Shown here: positions 34,041 to 42,301 of the stretch, in pieces | Layout of the letters: every line of letters begins with the position of its first letter | Position numbering within the stretch: position 1 is the first letter of the stretch | Assembly (NCBI GenBank): GCA_910588495.1 | Contig: CAJUPU010000006.1 | Span: 1-64,000, forward strand | Length of the DNA stretch: 64,000 nt | Direction: 5' to 3' | DNA from: an uncultured Oscillospiraceae bacterium | GTDB taxonomy: Bacteria > Bacillota > Clostridia > Oscillospirales > Oscillospiraceae | Notes under the pieces: generated by a model | Told to the model about the DNA's origin: nothing | Database searches by the model: none | What the model saw: only the letters and a program-made list of their open reading frames with translations | Translations under genes and position numbers: made by a program

Positions 34041-35219
34041 ATGGCAAAGATCGATATCATATCCGGCTTTTTAGGGGCGGGCAAGACCACCCTGATCAAG
34101 AAGCTGATCTCCGAGGCGTACCAGGGGGAGAAGCTGGTGCTGATCGAGAACGAGTTCGGCGAGATCAGCGTGGACGGCGGGTTCTTGAAGGACGCCGGGA
34201 TCCAGATCTCCGAGATGTCCTCCGGCTGCATCTGCTGCTCCCTGGTGGGGGACTTCGGCAAGGCCCTCCACGAGGTGGAGGAGCAGTTCCACCCCGACCG
34301 GATCCTCATCGAGCCCTCCGGGGTGGGCAAGCTGTCCGACGTGGTGGCGGCGGTGGAGAAGGCCGCCGGGGAGGACCCGGCTTTGAAGCTCAACTCCTTC
34401 GTCACCGTGGCCGACGCCGCCAAGGTGAAGCTGTATATGAAGAACTTCGGCGAGTTCTACAACGACCAGGTGGAGCACGCGGGCACCATCCTGCTCTCCC
34501 GCACCCAAAACCTGACCCAGGAGCGGCTGGAGGGGGCGGTGGCGCTGCTGCGGGAGAAGAACCCCGCCGCCGCGATCCTCACCACCCCCTGGGACCGGCT
34601 GGACACCAAGGCCATCCTGTCCGCCATCGAAAAGACCTCTTTGGAGGAGGAGCTGCTGGAGCGGATCCGGGCGGACCACGCCGCCGGAGAGGCGGCCCAC
34701 GCCCACCATCACCACGACCATGACCACGACCACGAGGAGCACGGGCACTGCCATCACGACCATGACCACGAGGGCCATGAGCACTGCCATCACGACCATG
34801 ACCACGAGGGCCACGAGCACTGCCACCATGACCATGAGCACGGCCACGACCATCACCATCACGGGGAGCATGAGCACCACCACGAGCACGGCGAGGCGTG
34901 CTCCTGCGGCTGCCACGATCACGATCACCACGGCCACCACCACGCCGACGAGGTGTTCACCAGCTGGGGGCGGGAGACCGTCAGGCCCTTCGCCAAGGAG
35001 GAGCTGGAGCACATCCTGGCCCAGCTGGACCTGGGGGAGTGCGGCGCGATCCTCCGGGCCAAAGGCATCGTCCCCGCCCAGGACGGGAGCTGGCTCCACT
35101 TCGACTACGTCCCCGAGGAGCATGAGGTCCGGCCCGGCCCGGCGGACTACACCGGGCGGCTGTGCGTCATCGGCGCGGAGCTGAACGAGGACCGGCTGGC
35201 CGCCCTGTTCGGGCTGTAA
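34041..35219 (+). CDS. CobW-family (COG0523) metal GTPase with long His-rich insert
   Basis: This 392-residue G3E GTPase has the P-loop GFLGAGKTTL (residues 9-18), the family metal site SGCICCS (CxCC, 61-67), the Walker B-like ILIEPSGVG and an SRTQ motif where NKxD is usual. Between residues 220 and 301, about 43 of 82 residues are His, mixed with Asp/Glu and a few Cys, as tandem HDHDHEGHEHCH-like units. A CobW C-terminal domain follows. Such proteins deliver or buffer zinc, nickel or cobalt; the His stretch suggests Zn/Ni storage. It is followed 14 nt later by a second, different GTPase. Confidence 0.88.
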   Translation: MAKIDIISGFLGAGKTTLIKKLISEAYQGEKLVLIENEFGEISVDGGFLKDAGIQISEMSSGCICCSLVGDFGKALHEVEEQFHPDRILIEPSGVGKLSDVVAAVEKAAGEDPALKLNSFVTVADAAKVKLYMKNFGEFYNDQVEHAGTILLSRTQNLTQERLEGAVALLREKNPAAAILTTPWDRLDTKAILSAIEKTSLEEELLERIRADHAAGEAAHAHHHHDHDHDHEEHGHCHHDHDHEGHEHCHHDHDHEGHEHCHHDHEHGHDHHHHGEHEHHHEHGEACSCGCHDHDHHGHHHADEVFTSWGRETVRPFAKEELEHILAQLDLGECGAILRAKGIVPAQDGSWLHFDYVPEEHEVRPGPADYTGRLCVIGAELNEDRLAALFGL

Positions 35220-35233
35220 AGGGGCGGGCGCCC

Positions 35234-36166
35234 ATGGACATCCCTGTCTACCTGTTCGCCGGCTTCCTGGACGGCGGCAAGACCACCTTCATCAACGGCA
35301 TCTTGCAGGACGGCTTCGCCCTGCGGGAGCGCACCCTGCTGCTGCGCTGCGAGGAGGGGGAGGTGGAATACGACCCCAAGGTGCTGAAAAATGTCACGGT
35401 GGTGGATGTGGAGGAGGAGGGGGAGCTCACCCCCGCCCATCTGAAGCAGCTGGAGAAGAAACACCGGCCAAAGCAGATCCTGATCGAGTTCAACGGCATG
35501 TGGTCCCTGGGGCGGCTGTACCAGGAGGCTTTGCCGGACAACTGGGTGCTCTATCAGATCATGACCATGGTGGAGGCGGCCACCTTTGACAGCTACGCCA
35601 AGAACCTGGGCCAGATGATGATGGAGAAGCTGACCAACGCCGACCTGATCGTGTTCAACCGCTGTACCCCGGAGCTGCGGGATTCCCTGCGCCAGCGCAA
35701 CCTGAAGCTGGTGAACCGCCGGGCCAGCATCTACCTGGAATACGGCGACGGCTCCAGCGAGGACTACGCCGACGGCTCCGTGTGCCCCTTCGACCTGAGC
35801 CAGGAGATCATCGACATCCCCGACGACGACTTCGGCGTGTGGTATGTGGACGTAATGGAGAACCCTGAGCGGTACGACGGTAAGACCATCCGGGCCAAGA
35901 CCGTGGTGTGCCATCTGCCCCAGTACCCGGGCGACACCATCCTGGGCCGGTTCGCCATGACCTGCTGTGAGGCGGACATCACCTTCCTGGGCCTGGTGGC
36001 GGAGGGGGACGGCTTTTCCGCCTTCGAGAACCGCGCCTGGGCGGATGTCACCGGAACGATCCGGCTGGAAGCCCACAAGGCCTACGAGGGGGAGCGGGGC
36101 CCGGTGCTCCGCCCCGCCGCCATCCGCCCGGCGGAAAAGCCGGAGCGGGACGTGCTCTCATTTTGA
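35234..36166 (+). CDS. CobW-like GTPase fused to a DUF1980/TIGR03943-like domain
   Basis: This 310-residue protein begins with a G3E-type P-loop, GFLDGGKTTF (10-19), and ILIEFNGMW in place of the usual IEPSG. It lacks the CxCC metal motif and the His tract of its neighbour. From about residue 200 it becomes a different domain: VWYVDVMENPERYDGKTIRA, then RFAMTCCEADITFLGL (239-254) and WADVTGTI. This resembles the C-terminal domain of YcgQ-type (DUF1980/TIGR03943) proteins, which normally pair with a YcgR permease next to CobW GTPases. No permease is present here. The domain identification is from memory. Start ATG at 35234. Confidence 0.7.
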   Translation: MDIPVYLFAGFLDGGKTTFINGILQDGFALRERTLLLRCEEGEVEYDPKVLKNVTVVDVEEEGELTPAHLKQLEKKHRPKQILIEFNGMWSLGRLYQEALPDNWVLYQIMTMVEAATFDSYAKNLGQMMMEKLTNADLIVFNRCTPELRDSLRQRNLKLVNRRASIYLEYGDGSSEDYADGSVCPFDLSQEIIDIPDDDFGVWYVDVMENPERYDGKTIRAKTVVCHLPQYPGDTILGRFAMTCCEADITFLGLVAEGDGFSAFENRAWADVTGTIRLEAHKAYEGERGPVLRPAAIRPAEKPERDVLSF

Positions 36167-36168
36167 AC

Positions 36169-36209
36169 GAAACGCGCGCCTGCGTCCTCTGGACGCAGGC
36201 GCGCGTTTC
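36169..36209 (+). terminator. Terminator of the GTPase pair
   Basis: 19-bp perfect stem (arms start GAAACGCGCGCC and end GGCGCGCGTTTC) with a 3-nt loop. T-run inside the stem only. Confidence 0.7.
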
Positions 36210-36346
36210 AGCCCTTGTCCCGAAGGATCGCGCGGCGGAACAGACGCCTGCGGGCCGTGTGCGGACGATCTTGGGATATGCTTTTAACATGAACGGTTTT
36301 CCCGGCGCATAAAGTGGAACAAATCCAGCTTTGGGAGGATCAGATC

Positions 36347-37129
36347 ATGAATGGGACCAAGATCGTTTATCTGCGCCGCAAGCTCATCGCCGCCGGGGCC
36401 TTCGCCCTGGCCGCGGTGATGATGTTCTGGGTGGTGAACCACCCGGCGGTGGTGGGGGCGTCCGCCTCCACCCGGCAGCTGCCCATCTACTGCGTGCAGA
36501 AGGACTACAAGGTGCTGTCCATCAGCTTCGACGCGGCCTGGGGCAACGAGGACACCCAGCAGCTCATCGACATCCTGGAAAAGTACGGCGTGAAGGCCAC
36601 CTTCTTTGTGGTGGGCGAGTGGGTGGACAAATACCCTGAGTCGGTGCGGGCCCTCCACGACGCGGGCCACGAGGTGATGAGCCACTCGGACAGCCACGCC
36701 CACTTCAACAGCCTGTCCTCCGACCAGATCGTGGCCGACCTCACCGCCTGCGGGGACAAGATCCAGCAGGTGACGGGGGTGCGCCCCACCCTGTTCCGCT
36801 GTCCCTATGGGGAGTACGACGACCACGTGATCAACGCGGTGCGCTCCATGGACATCGAGCCGATCCAGTGGGACGTGGACAGCCTGGACTGGAAGGACCT
36901 GTCCGCCGCCGAGATCGAAAAGCGGGTGACCTCCAAGGTGCAGCCCGGGTCCATCGTCCTCTTCCACAACGCCGCCCTCCACACCCCCGAGGCCCTGCCC
37001 GGCATCATCGAGGCCCTTTTGCAGCAGGGCTACACCTTCGTGCCCATCTCCCAGCTGATCCTGCCCGGCGACTGCGGCCGGGACTACACCATCGACCACA
37101 CCGGGCGGCAGTGCCCCGGCGGGGCGTAG
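36347..37129 (+). CDS. Polysaccharide deacetylase (PdaB-like), membrane-anchored
   Basis: This 260-residue protein has a single N-terminal membrane segment (LIAAGAFALAAVMMFWVVN) and a NodB domain: VLSISFDAAWGNEDTQQLID (the SFDxxWG form of PdaB), TFFVVGEWVDKYPESVRAL, metal motif MSHSDSHAHF and FRCPYGEYDDHVINAV. PdaB-type enzymes act on peptidoglycan or cortex during sporulation in Bacillus; a similar role is likely in this spore former. I chose ATG at 36347 because GGGAGG lies 8 nt upstream. Confidence 0.88.
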   Translation: MNGTKIVYLRRKLIAAGAFALAAVMMFWVVNHPAVVGASASTRQLPIYCVQKDYKVLSISFDAAWGNEDTQQLIDILEKYGVKATFFVVGEWVDKYPESVRALHDAGHEVMSHSDSHAHFNSLSSDQIVADLTACGDKIQQVTGVRPTLFRCPYGEYDDHVINAVRSMDIEPIQWDVDSLDWKDLSAAEIEKRVTSKVQPGSIVLFHNAALHTPEALPGIIEALLQQGYTFVPISQLILPGDCGRDYTIDHTGRQCPGGA

Positions 37130-37200
37130 CGCCCTGGCACTTTTGACGTTTCGTCCCCTTTGCCTCCCCCCGGTTTTTGTCAGAAACGCCCAGGTTTTTC

Positions 37201-37229
37201 TTGACAAATCCCCACCACAGGCGTACACT
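37201..37229 (+). promoter_or_regulatory. Promoter of the FbpA-like binding protein gene
   Basis: Consensus TTGACA (37201-37206), 17-nt spacer, TACACT (37224-37229). Confidence 0.75.
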
Positions 37230-37283
37230 ATGGAAGGCGGCGATACCGGCCGCCGACAATTGGAAATGGAGGAATGAAACAGG

Positions 37284-38399
37284 ATGAAACAGATGAAAAA
37301 GTGGATCGCCCTGGCGCTGGCCTGCGCGATGGCCCTGAGCCTGATGGCCTGCGGCGGCGACAAGCCCACCGAGAGCAAGGCCCCCGAGCAGAGCAAAGCC
37401 CCCGAGCAGTCCGCCCCCGCCGAGTCCACGCCCGCCGAGGGCGAGGGCGAGAAGAAGCCGGAGGACTACACCGGCTCCCTCACCATCTACTCCCCCCATG
37501 ACAGCGACCCCCTGAACGCGGGCGTGGCCATGTTCGAGGACGCCTATCCCAACGTGAAGGTGGAGGTGGTGGCCGACGGCACCGGCAACCTGCTCAACCG
37601 CATCAAGGCGGAGGCCGAGGCCCCCATGGCCGACGTGCTGTGGGGCGGCGGCGCCGACTCCCTGGCCGCCTACAAGGAGTACTTCCAGCCCTATAAGCCC
37701 TCCTGCATCGACCTGCTGGACTCCAGCCTGTACGACCCCGAGTACCTGTGGATCGGCGAGTCCCCCCTGCCCATGGTGTTCCTGGTGAACACCGACCTGG
37801 TGGCCGAGGCCGACATCCCCCAGACCTGGAAGGACCTGGCCGACCCCAAGTGGGCGGGCAAGATCGCCTTCGCCGACCCCGCCTCCTCCGGCTCCGCCTT
37901 CACCCAGCTGTGCACCATCCTGATGGACTACGGCAAGGCTGAGGACGACTACGCCGAGGGCTGGGAGCTGGTGAAGAGCATGATCGGCAACCTGGTCATC
38001 CAGTCCGGCTCCTCCGGCGCCCACAAGAACGTGGACTCCGGCGAGTGCCCCATCGGCATCACCCTGGAGAAGGCCGCCGTCCAGTATGACACCAGCGACG
38101 CCGGCCACCTGAAGATCGTCTATCCCACCGACGGCACCTCCGCCGTGCCCGACGGCGTGGCCATCGTGAAGGACTGCCCCAACCAGGAGCTGGCCGAGCT
38201 GTTCGTGGAGTTCGTGCTGTCCGCCGAGTGCCAGACCGCCCAGAACAAGGACTTCGGCCGCCGTCCCATCCGCAGCGACGTCACCCCCGAGGGCCTGATG
38301 GGCCTGGACGAGTTCGAGATCATGACCTATAACTTCGACTACGCCGCCGCCAACAAGGCCGACATCGTGGAGAAGTGGCAGGACACCCTGGTGGGCTGA
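37284..38399 (+). CDS. ABC importer substrate-binding lipoprotein (FbpA/AfuA-like)
   Basis: This 371-residue lipoprotein has a signal peptide ending in lipobox LMAC (Cys23), then a Pro/Glu/Ser linker. A class-II periplasmic-binding fold includes LTIYSPHDSDPLNAGVAMFE, ADVLWGGGADSLAAYKEYF, FLVNTDLVAEADIPQTWKDL, KIAFADPASSGSAF and NKDFGRRPIRSDV. These are the hallmarks of Fe3+/phosphonate/thiamine-type binding proteins (SBP_bac_6/8). The ligand cannot be assigned. Two strong hairpins and a 65-bp repeat separate it from its ATPase gene, so it is probably expressed more highly than the rest. Confidence 0.85.
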   Translation: MKQMKKWIALALACAMALSLMACGGDKPTESKAPEQSKAPEQSAPAESTPAEGEGEKKPEDYTGSLTIYSPHDSDPLNAGVAMFEDAYPNVKVEVVADGTGNLLNRIKAEAEAPMADVLWGGGADSLAAYKEYFQPYKPSCIDLLDSSLYDPEYLWIGESPLPMVFLVNTDLVAEADIPQTWKDLADPKWAGKIAFADPASSGSAFTQLCTILMDYGKAEDDYAEGWELVKSMIGNLVIQSGSSGAHKNVDSGECPIGITLEKAAVQYDTSDAGHLKIVYPTDGTSAVPDGVAIVKDCPNQELAELFVEFVLSAECQTAQNKDFGRRPIRSDVTPEGLMGLDEFEIMTYNFDYAAANKADIVEKWQDTLVG

Positions 38400-38432
38400 G
38401 CGCCCCGTCCCAACACCCTTACCGTGCTTAGA

Positions 38433-38511
38433 CGAGGGCGCCCCGACTGACCTCGGGGCGCCCTCGAACGATCTGAACAGACATGGGAAAAACGCGCGGC
38501 GCGTTTTTCCC
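38433..38511 (+). terminator. Two hairpins between binding-protein and ATPase genes
   Basis: First, a 14-bp perfect stem CGAGGGCGCCCCGA/TCGGGGCGCCCTCG (38433-38466) without a T-run. Second, GGGAAAAACGCG (38485-38496)/CGCGTTTTTCCC (38500-38511), whose T-run lies in the stem as in bidirectional terminators. They probably stabilise the upstream message and reduce read-through. Confidence 0.55.
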
Positions 38512-38537
38512 TCCGGCGGGCGGGCCGCCGGGCGTGC

Positions 38538-38602
38538 GCGGCGAATCATCGCCGCACAAGTTGAAAAGAAGTCTTTACTTCTTTTCAACTGCGTCAACTA
38601 TA
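38538..38602 (+). repeat. Left copy of a perfect 65-bp inverted repeat
   Basis: Identical, in reverse complement, to 42120-42184. Inside are two smaller palindromes: GGCGA-ATCA-TCGCC and a 14-bp hairpin AGTTGAAAAGAAGT-CTTT-ACTTCTTTTCAACT. The pair brackets the ATPase, permease and HAD genes. Confidence 0.9.
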
Positions 38603-38621
38603 CGAGAGGAGGAGCCTGACC

Positions 38622-39698
38622 ATGAGTCACGCCGTCATCATCAAAAATGCCGTCAAGAAATACGGCGACTTCACCGCCGTCAACGGCATCAGCCTGAACA
38701 TCGAGCAGGGGGAGTTCTTCACCCTTCTGGGTCCCTCCGGCTGCGGAAAGACCACCCTGCTGCGGATGATCGCCGGCTTCAACACGGTGGACGGGGGAGA
38801 GATCTGCTTCGACCAGCAGGTCATCAACACCCTGCCCGCCCACAAGCGGGACATCGGCATGGTGTTCCAGAACTATGCCATCTTCCCCCACCTGAACGTG
38901 GCGGACAACGTGGCCTACGGCCTGAAGGCCCGGAAGGTGCCCAAGGAGCAGATCGTCCCCCGGGTGGACGAGGCACTGAAGATGGTGCAGATCGACCAGC
39001 TCAAGACCCGCCAGCCCAACGAGCTGTCCGGCGGCCAGCAGCAACGGGTGGCCCTGGCCCGGGCCTTCGTCATCGAGCCGGGGGTGCTGCTGATGGACGA
39101 GCCCCTATCCAACCTGGACGCCAAGCTCCGGGTGCAGATGCGCACCACCATCAAGAAGCTCCAGCGCCGCCTGGGCATCACCACCGTCTACGTTACCCAC
39201 GACCAGGAGGAGGCCCTGGCCATCTCCGACCGGATCGCCGTGATGAACCAGGGGAACATCATGCAGATCGGCAGGCCGGAGGAGATCTACCGCAAGCCCG
39301 CCAACCCCTTCGTGGCCAACTTCATCGGTGTGTCCAACTTCATCGACTGCACCCTGGACGGCCAGGACCCCAAGGCCGCCACCGTCAAGCTCCACGACGG
39401 CCACAGCTTCCAAATGCCCCTGCGCGCGCCCTACAGCGGGGAGGTCATCCTGTCCGCCCGGCCCGAGCAGCTGTTTTTCAGCGAGATGGGCCTCCCCGGC
39501 CGGGTGAACATGTCCACCTTCCTGGGGGACTTCATCCAGTACGAGGTGGAGCTGTCCACCGGCCAGGTGCTGGAGCTCAACGAGTACACCAAGGACGTGG
39601 ACGGCGCGAAAAACGACGGCGAGGAGGTACATATCAGCTTCGATCCCCGGCGGGTCAGCCTCTACCGGAAGGACACCGAGGAGGTGCTCTCATGCTGA
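38622..39698 (+). CDS. ABC transporter ATPase (FbpC/PotA type)
   Basis: This 358-residue ATPase has Walker A LGPSGCGKTTLLRM (about residues 38-51), Q-loop MVFQNYAIFPHLNVADN, signature NELSGGQQQRVALARAFVIE, Walker B VLLMDEPLSNLDAKLR and the H-loop VYVTHDQEEALA. A C-terminal TOBE-like domain (about 240-350) is usual for the ferric/spermidine/maltose ATPase group. Its stop overlaps the permease start by 7 nt. I see no good promoter between the repeat and the ATG, so it depends on read-through or on a promoter in the repeat. Confidence 0.93.
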   Translation: MSHAVIIKNAVKKYGDFTAVNGISLNIEQGEFFTLLGPSGCGKTTLLRMIAGFNTVDGGEICFDQQVINTLPAHKRDIGMVFQNYAIFPHLNVADNVAYGLKARKVPKEQIVPRVDEALKMVQIDQLKTRQPNELSGGQQQRVALARAFVIEPGVLLMDEPLSNLDAKLRVQMRTTIKKLQRRLGITTVYVTHDQEEALAISDRIAVMNQGNIMQIGRPEEIYRKPANPFVANFIGVSNFIDCTLDGQDPKAATVKLHDGHSFQMPLRAPYSGEVILSARPEQLFFSEMGLPGRVNMSTFLGDFIQYEVELSTGQVLELNEYTKDVDGAKNDGEEVHISFDPRRVSLYRKDTEEVLSC

Positions 39699-41389
39699 AG
39701 GGCAAAAACGGCCAGCCCTTCTACAAGGACTTCTGGTTCTGGGTGAAGGTGCTCATCTTCGCGGTGTTCCTGCTCTTCCTGGTCTACCCCTTCTCCACCC
39801 TGGTGATCAACAGCTTCTTCTCCTCCAAGGCGGAGGGGGCCACGCTGTATAACTTCCACCGGTTCTTCTCCAAAAAATACTACTACCAGGCCCTGGGCAA
39901 CAGCCTGAAGGTGAGCCTGGTGCCCACCATCACCAGCATCCTCATCGGCGTGCCCATGGCCTATCTCATGACCCGGTTCAACATCGCGGGCAAGACCTTC
40001 TGGCACGTGCTCATCATCCTCTCCCTCATGTGCCCCCCCTTCCTGGGCGCCTACAGCTGGATCATCCTGTTCGGCAACGCCGGCGTGGTCACCCAGTGGC
40101 TGTCCGGCCTGTTCGGCTTTCAAATGCCCAGCATCTACGGCATGGGGGGCATCTGCGCGGTGTTCACCCTGAAGCTGTTCCCCTACGTCTACCTCTATGT
40201 GTCCGGGGCCATGGGCTCCATCGACCGCTCGGTGGAGGAGTGCGCGGAGAACCTGGGCTCGGGCAAGCTGCGCCGCCTGCTCACCGTCACCGTCCCCGTG
40301 GTCACCCCCTCCATCGCCGCCGGGGCGCTGATGGTGTTCATGACCGCCCTGGCCGACTTCGGCACCCCGGGCATCCTGGCGGGGGGAGACTTCCGCACCC
40401 TGCCGGTGCTGATCTTCAACGAGTACCTCAGCGAGACCGGCGGCAATGCCAACCTGGCCAGCGCCATCTCCATGATCATCGTGGTGATCTCCCTGCTGAT
40501 CTTGTTTTTGCAGAAGTGGTGGGTGGCCCGGAAAAACTACACCATGTCCGCCCTGCGCCCCCCCGAGATCGCGCAGTACCGCGGCTGGAAGCGCTTGCTG
40601 GTGACCCTGCCGGTGGCCGTCATCAGCCTGGTGTCCTTCCTGCCCCAGGTGATCGTGATCTTCTGCTCCTTCGTCAAGACCAACTACTCCAACTTCGTCT
40701 TTTCCGAGGGGTTCACCCTGGAGCATTACCTGGAGCTGGGCAAGAGCCTCTCCACCAACATCCGTAACTCCTTCGTGTTCTCCACCGTGGCCATCCTGTT
40801 CATCCTGGTGCTGGGCATCCTCATGTCCTACGTGATCGTCCGCCGCCGGGGCAGGACCGGCGGGGCGCTGGACATGCTCATGATGGCCCCCTACGTGATC
40901 CCCGGCTCGGTGCTGGGCCTGTGCTACATCGTGGCCTTCAACAACCTGGGCAAGACCGCCGACGGCACCGTCATCAAGCTCACCGGCACCGCCTCCATCA
41001 TCATCATCGCCATGATCATCCGCAAACTGCCCTACACCGTCCGCTCAGGCAGCGCCTTCCTCATGCAGATGGATCCCAGCGTGGAGGAGGCGTCCATCAA
41101 CCTTGGCGTGTCCCCCATGAACACCTTCCTCAAGGTCACGGCGCGGCTGATGCTCCCCGGCGTGCTGTCCGGCGCCATCATCAGCTGGGTCACCTGCATC
41201 AACGAGCTGTCCACCTCCATCATGCTCTACACCGGCAAGACGGCCACCATGACCATCGCCAGCTATACCAACATCGTGCGCAACTCGGTGGGCACGGCGG
41301 CGGCCCTGGCCTCCATCCTCACCGTCACCAGCGGCGTTTTGCTGATCGTGGTGTTCAAAGCCAGCAAGGGGAAGGTGTCTATCGTATGA
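39692..41389 (+). CDS. ABC transporter permease, duplicated FbpB type
   Basis: This 565-residue permease has about 12 membrane segments in two fused halves, each with a binding-protein-dependent transport loop: one around CAENLGSGKLRRLLTVTVPV (first half) and one around ASINLGVSPMNTFLKVTARL (second half). Fused permeases of this kind are typical of Fe3+ (FbpB), thiamine and aminoethylphosphonate importers. The start is ATG at 39692 (MLKGKNGQPFYKD), preceded by GAGGAGGTG. The same frame is open far upstream, but that part overlaps the ATPase gene and is not protein-like. The stop overlaps the HAD gene by 4 nt. Confidence 0.9.
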   Translation: MLKGKNGQPFYKDFWFWVKVLIFAVFLLFLVYPFSTLVINSFFSSKAEGATLYNFHRFFSKKYYYQALGNSLKVSLVPTITSILIGVPMAYLMTRFNIAGKTFWHVLIILSLMCPPFLGAYSWIILFGNAGVVTQWLSGLFGFQMPSIYGMGGICAVFTLKLFPYVYLYVSGAMGSIDRSVEECAENLGSGKLRRLLTVTVPVVTPSIAAGALMVFMTALADFGTPGILAGGDFRTLPVLIFNEYLSETGGNANLASAISMIIVVISLLILFLQKWWVARKNYTMSALRPPEIAQYRGWKRLLVTLPVAVISLVSFLPQVIVIFCSFVKTNYSNFVFSEGFTLEHYLELGKSLSTNIRNSFVFSTVAILFILVLGILMSYVIVRRRGRTGGALDMLMMAPYVIPGSVLGLCYIVAFNNLGKTADGTVIKLTGTASIIIIAMIIRKLPYTVRSGSAFLMQMDPSVEEASINLGVSPMNTFLKVTARLMLPGVLSGAIISWVTCINELSTSIMLYTGKTATMTIASYTNIVRNSVGTAAALASILTVTSGVLLIVVFKASKGKVSIV

Positions 41390-42018
41390 TCGCGAACATC
41401 GTATTTGACATGGGCGGGGTGCTGATCGACTTCGACGCCCAGCGCTACACCGCCCGATTCGTCCCCGATCCGGCGGACTACGAGCTGATCCGCCGGGAGC
41501 TGTTCCGCTCGGTGGAGTGGATCGGGATGGACCGGGGGTCCATCACCGACGAGGAGGCCGTCGCCTCCGTCTGCCGCCGCCTGCCGGAGCGGCTGCACCA
41601 GGGGGTGCGGGACATCCTGGACAACTGGCACCAGGACATCCCGCCCCTGGACGGCGTCTACGACCTGGTGGAGGAGCTGAAGGGCAAGGGCTACGGCATC
41701 TACCTGCTGTCCAACACCTGCGCCCGGTTCCACAGCTTTCGGAAGAACATCCCCGCCCTGCGGTTCTTCGACGGCGAGTTCATCTCCGCCGACTGCCACC
41801 TGGTCAAGCCGGAGCCGGGGATCTACCTGCGCTTTTTGGAGCAGTTCCGCCTGCGGCCGGAGGCGTGCGTGTTCATCGACGACGTGCCCCTCAACATCGA
41901 GGCCGCCATCCGCTGCGGCTTCTCCGGCATCGTCTACCACAACGACCCCATCCGCCTGCGGCGGGAGCTGCGGGAGCTGGGGGTGGACGCCGCCCCCGCC
42001 GGGCCCCGGCGGGCCTAG
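41386..42018 (+). CDS. HAD-family phosphatase
   Basis: This 210-residue haloacid-dehalogenase-superfamily protein has motif I IVFDMGGVLIDFD, motif II YLLSNTC, motif III Lys in LVKPEPGIYLRF and motif IV VFIDDVPLNIEAA. The FDxGGVL form is that of YihX-like sugar-phosphate phosphatases. ATGA overlap with the permease makes cotranscription certain in this orientation. That links the imported substrate to a phosphatase step (inference), for example an organophosphate or phosphorylated sugar. Confidence 0.88.
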   Translation: MIANIVFDMGGVLIDFDAQRYTARFVPDPADYELIRRELFRSVEWIGMDRGSITDEEAVASVCRRLPERLHQGVRDILDNWHQDIPPLDGVYDLVEELKGKGYGIYLLSNTCARFHSFRKNIPALRFFDGEFISADCHLVKPEPGIYLRFLEQFRLRPEACVFIDDVPLNIEAAIRCGFSGIVYHNDPIRLRRELRELGVDAAPAGPRRA

Positions 42019-42119
42019 CCGCGCCGTCCGCCCCAAAGACGGCCGCCGGGCTTTGGTACGGCCCCTGCACATGACAAAGGACGGGAGGACCGCGAACGCG
42101 GCCCTCCCGTCCTCGTTTC

Positions 42120-42184
42120 TATAGTTGACGCAGTTGAAAAGAAGTAAAGACTTCTTTTCAACTTGTGCGGCGATGATTCGCCGC
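42120..42184 (-). repeat. Right copy of the 65-bp inverted repeat
   Basis: Exact reverse complement of 38538-38602 over all 65 bases. It starts TATAGTTGACGCAG and ends GATTCGCCGC, and lies about 100 nt after the HAD gene stop. Confidence 0.9.
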
Positions 42185-42216
42185 ACAGGCCGCATAGCGG
42201 CCTCGCGTCAGACTTC

Positions 42217-42301
42217 ATAGTCAGCGCACGGGCTTTGCCCCACAGCGGCCCTGCCGCTGTGAAAAATCGGTATTTACCGATTTTTCAAGTGTGCTGACTA
42301 T
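42217..42301. mobile_element. 85-bp MITE-like palindromic element
   Basis: It is bounded by 13-bp terminal inverted repeats ATAGTCAGCGCAC (42217-42229) and GTGTGCTGACTAT (42289-42301), with one mismatch. Inside are two hairpins: CACAGCGGC/GCCGCTGTG (42241-42261) and GAAAAATCGGT/ACCGATTTTTC (42261-42286). The first bases, ATAGT, match the end of the adjacent 65-bp repeat (ATAGTTGACGCA), so the two may be related. The second hairpin could terminate the hemerythrin gene on the minus strand. Confidence 0.65.

Noticed and set aside
34698..34945. Regular repeats resembling a CRISPR array
   Set aside because: The repeats are coding, imperfect and without unique spacers; they encode the His-rich tract of a CobW-family GTPase.
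38483..41389. A 968-residue permease fusion read from 38483
   Set aside because: The first 400 residues are an out-of-frame reading of the ATPase gene (Arg/His/Pro-rich). The true permease begins at ATG 39692.
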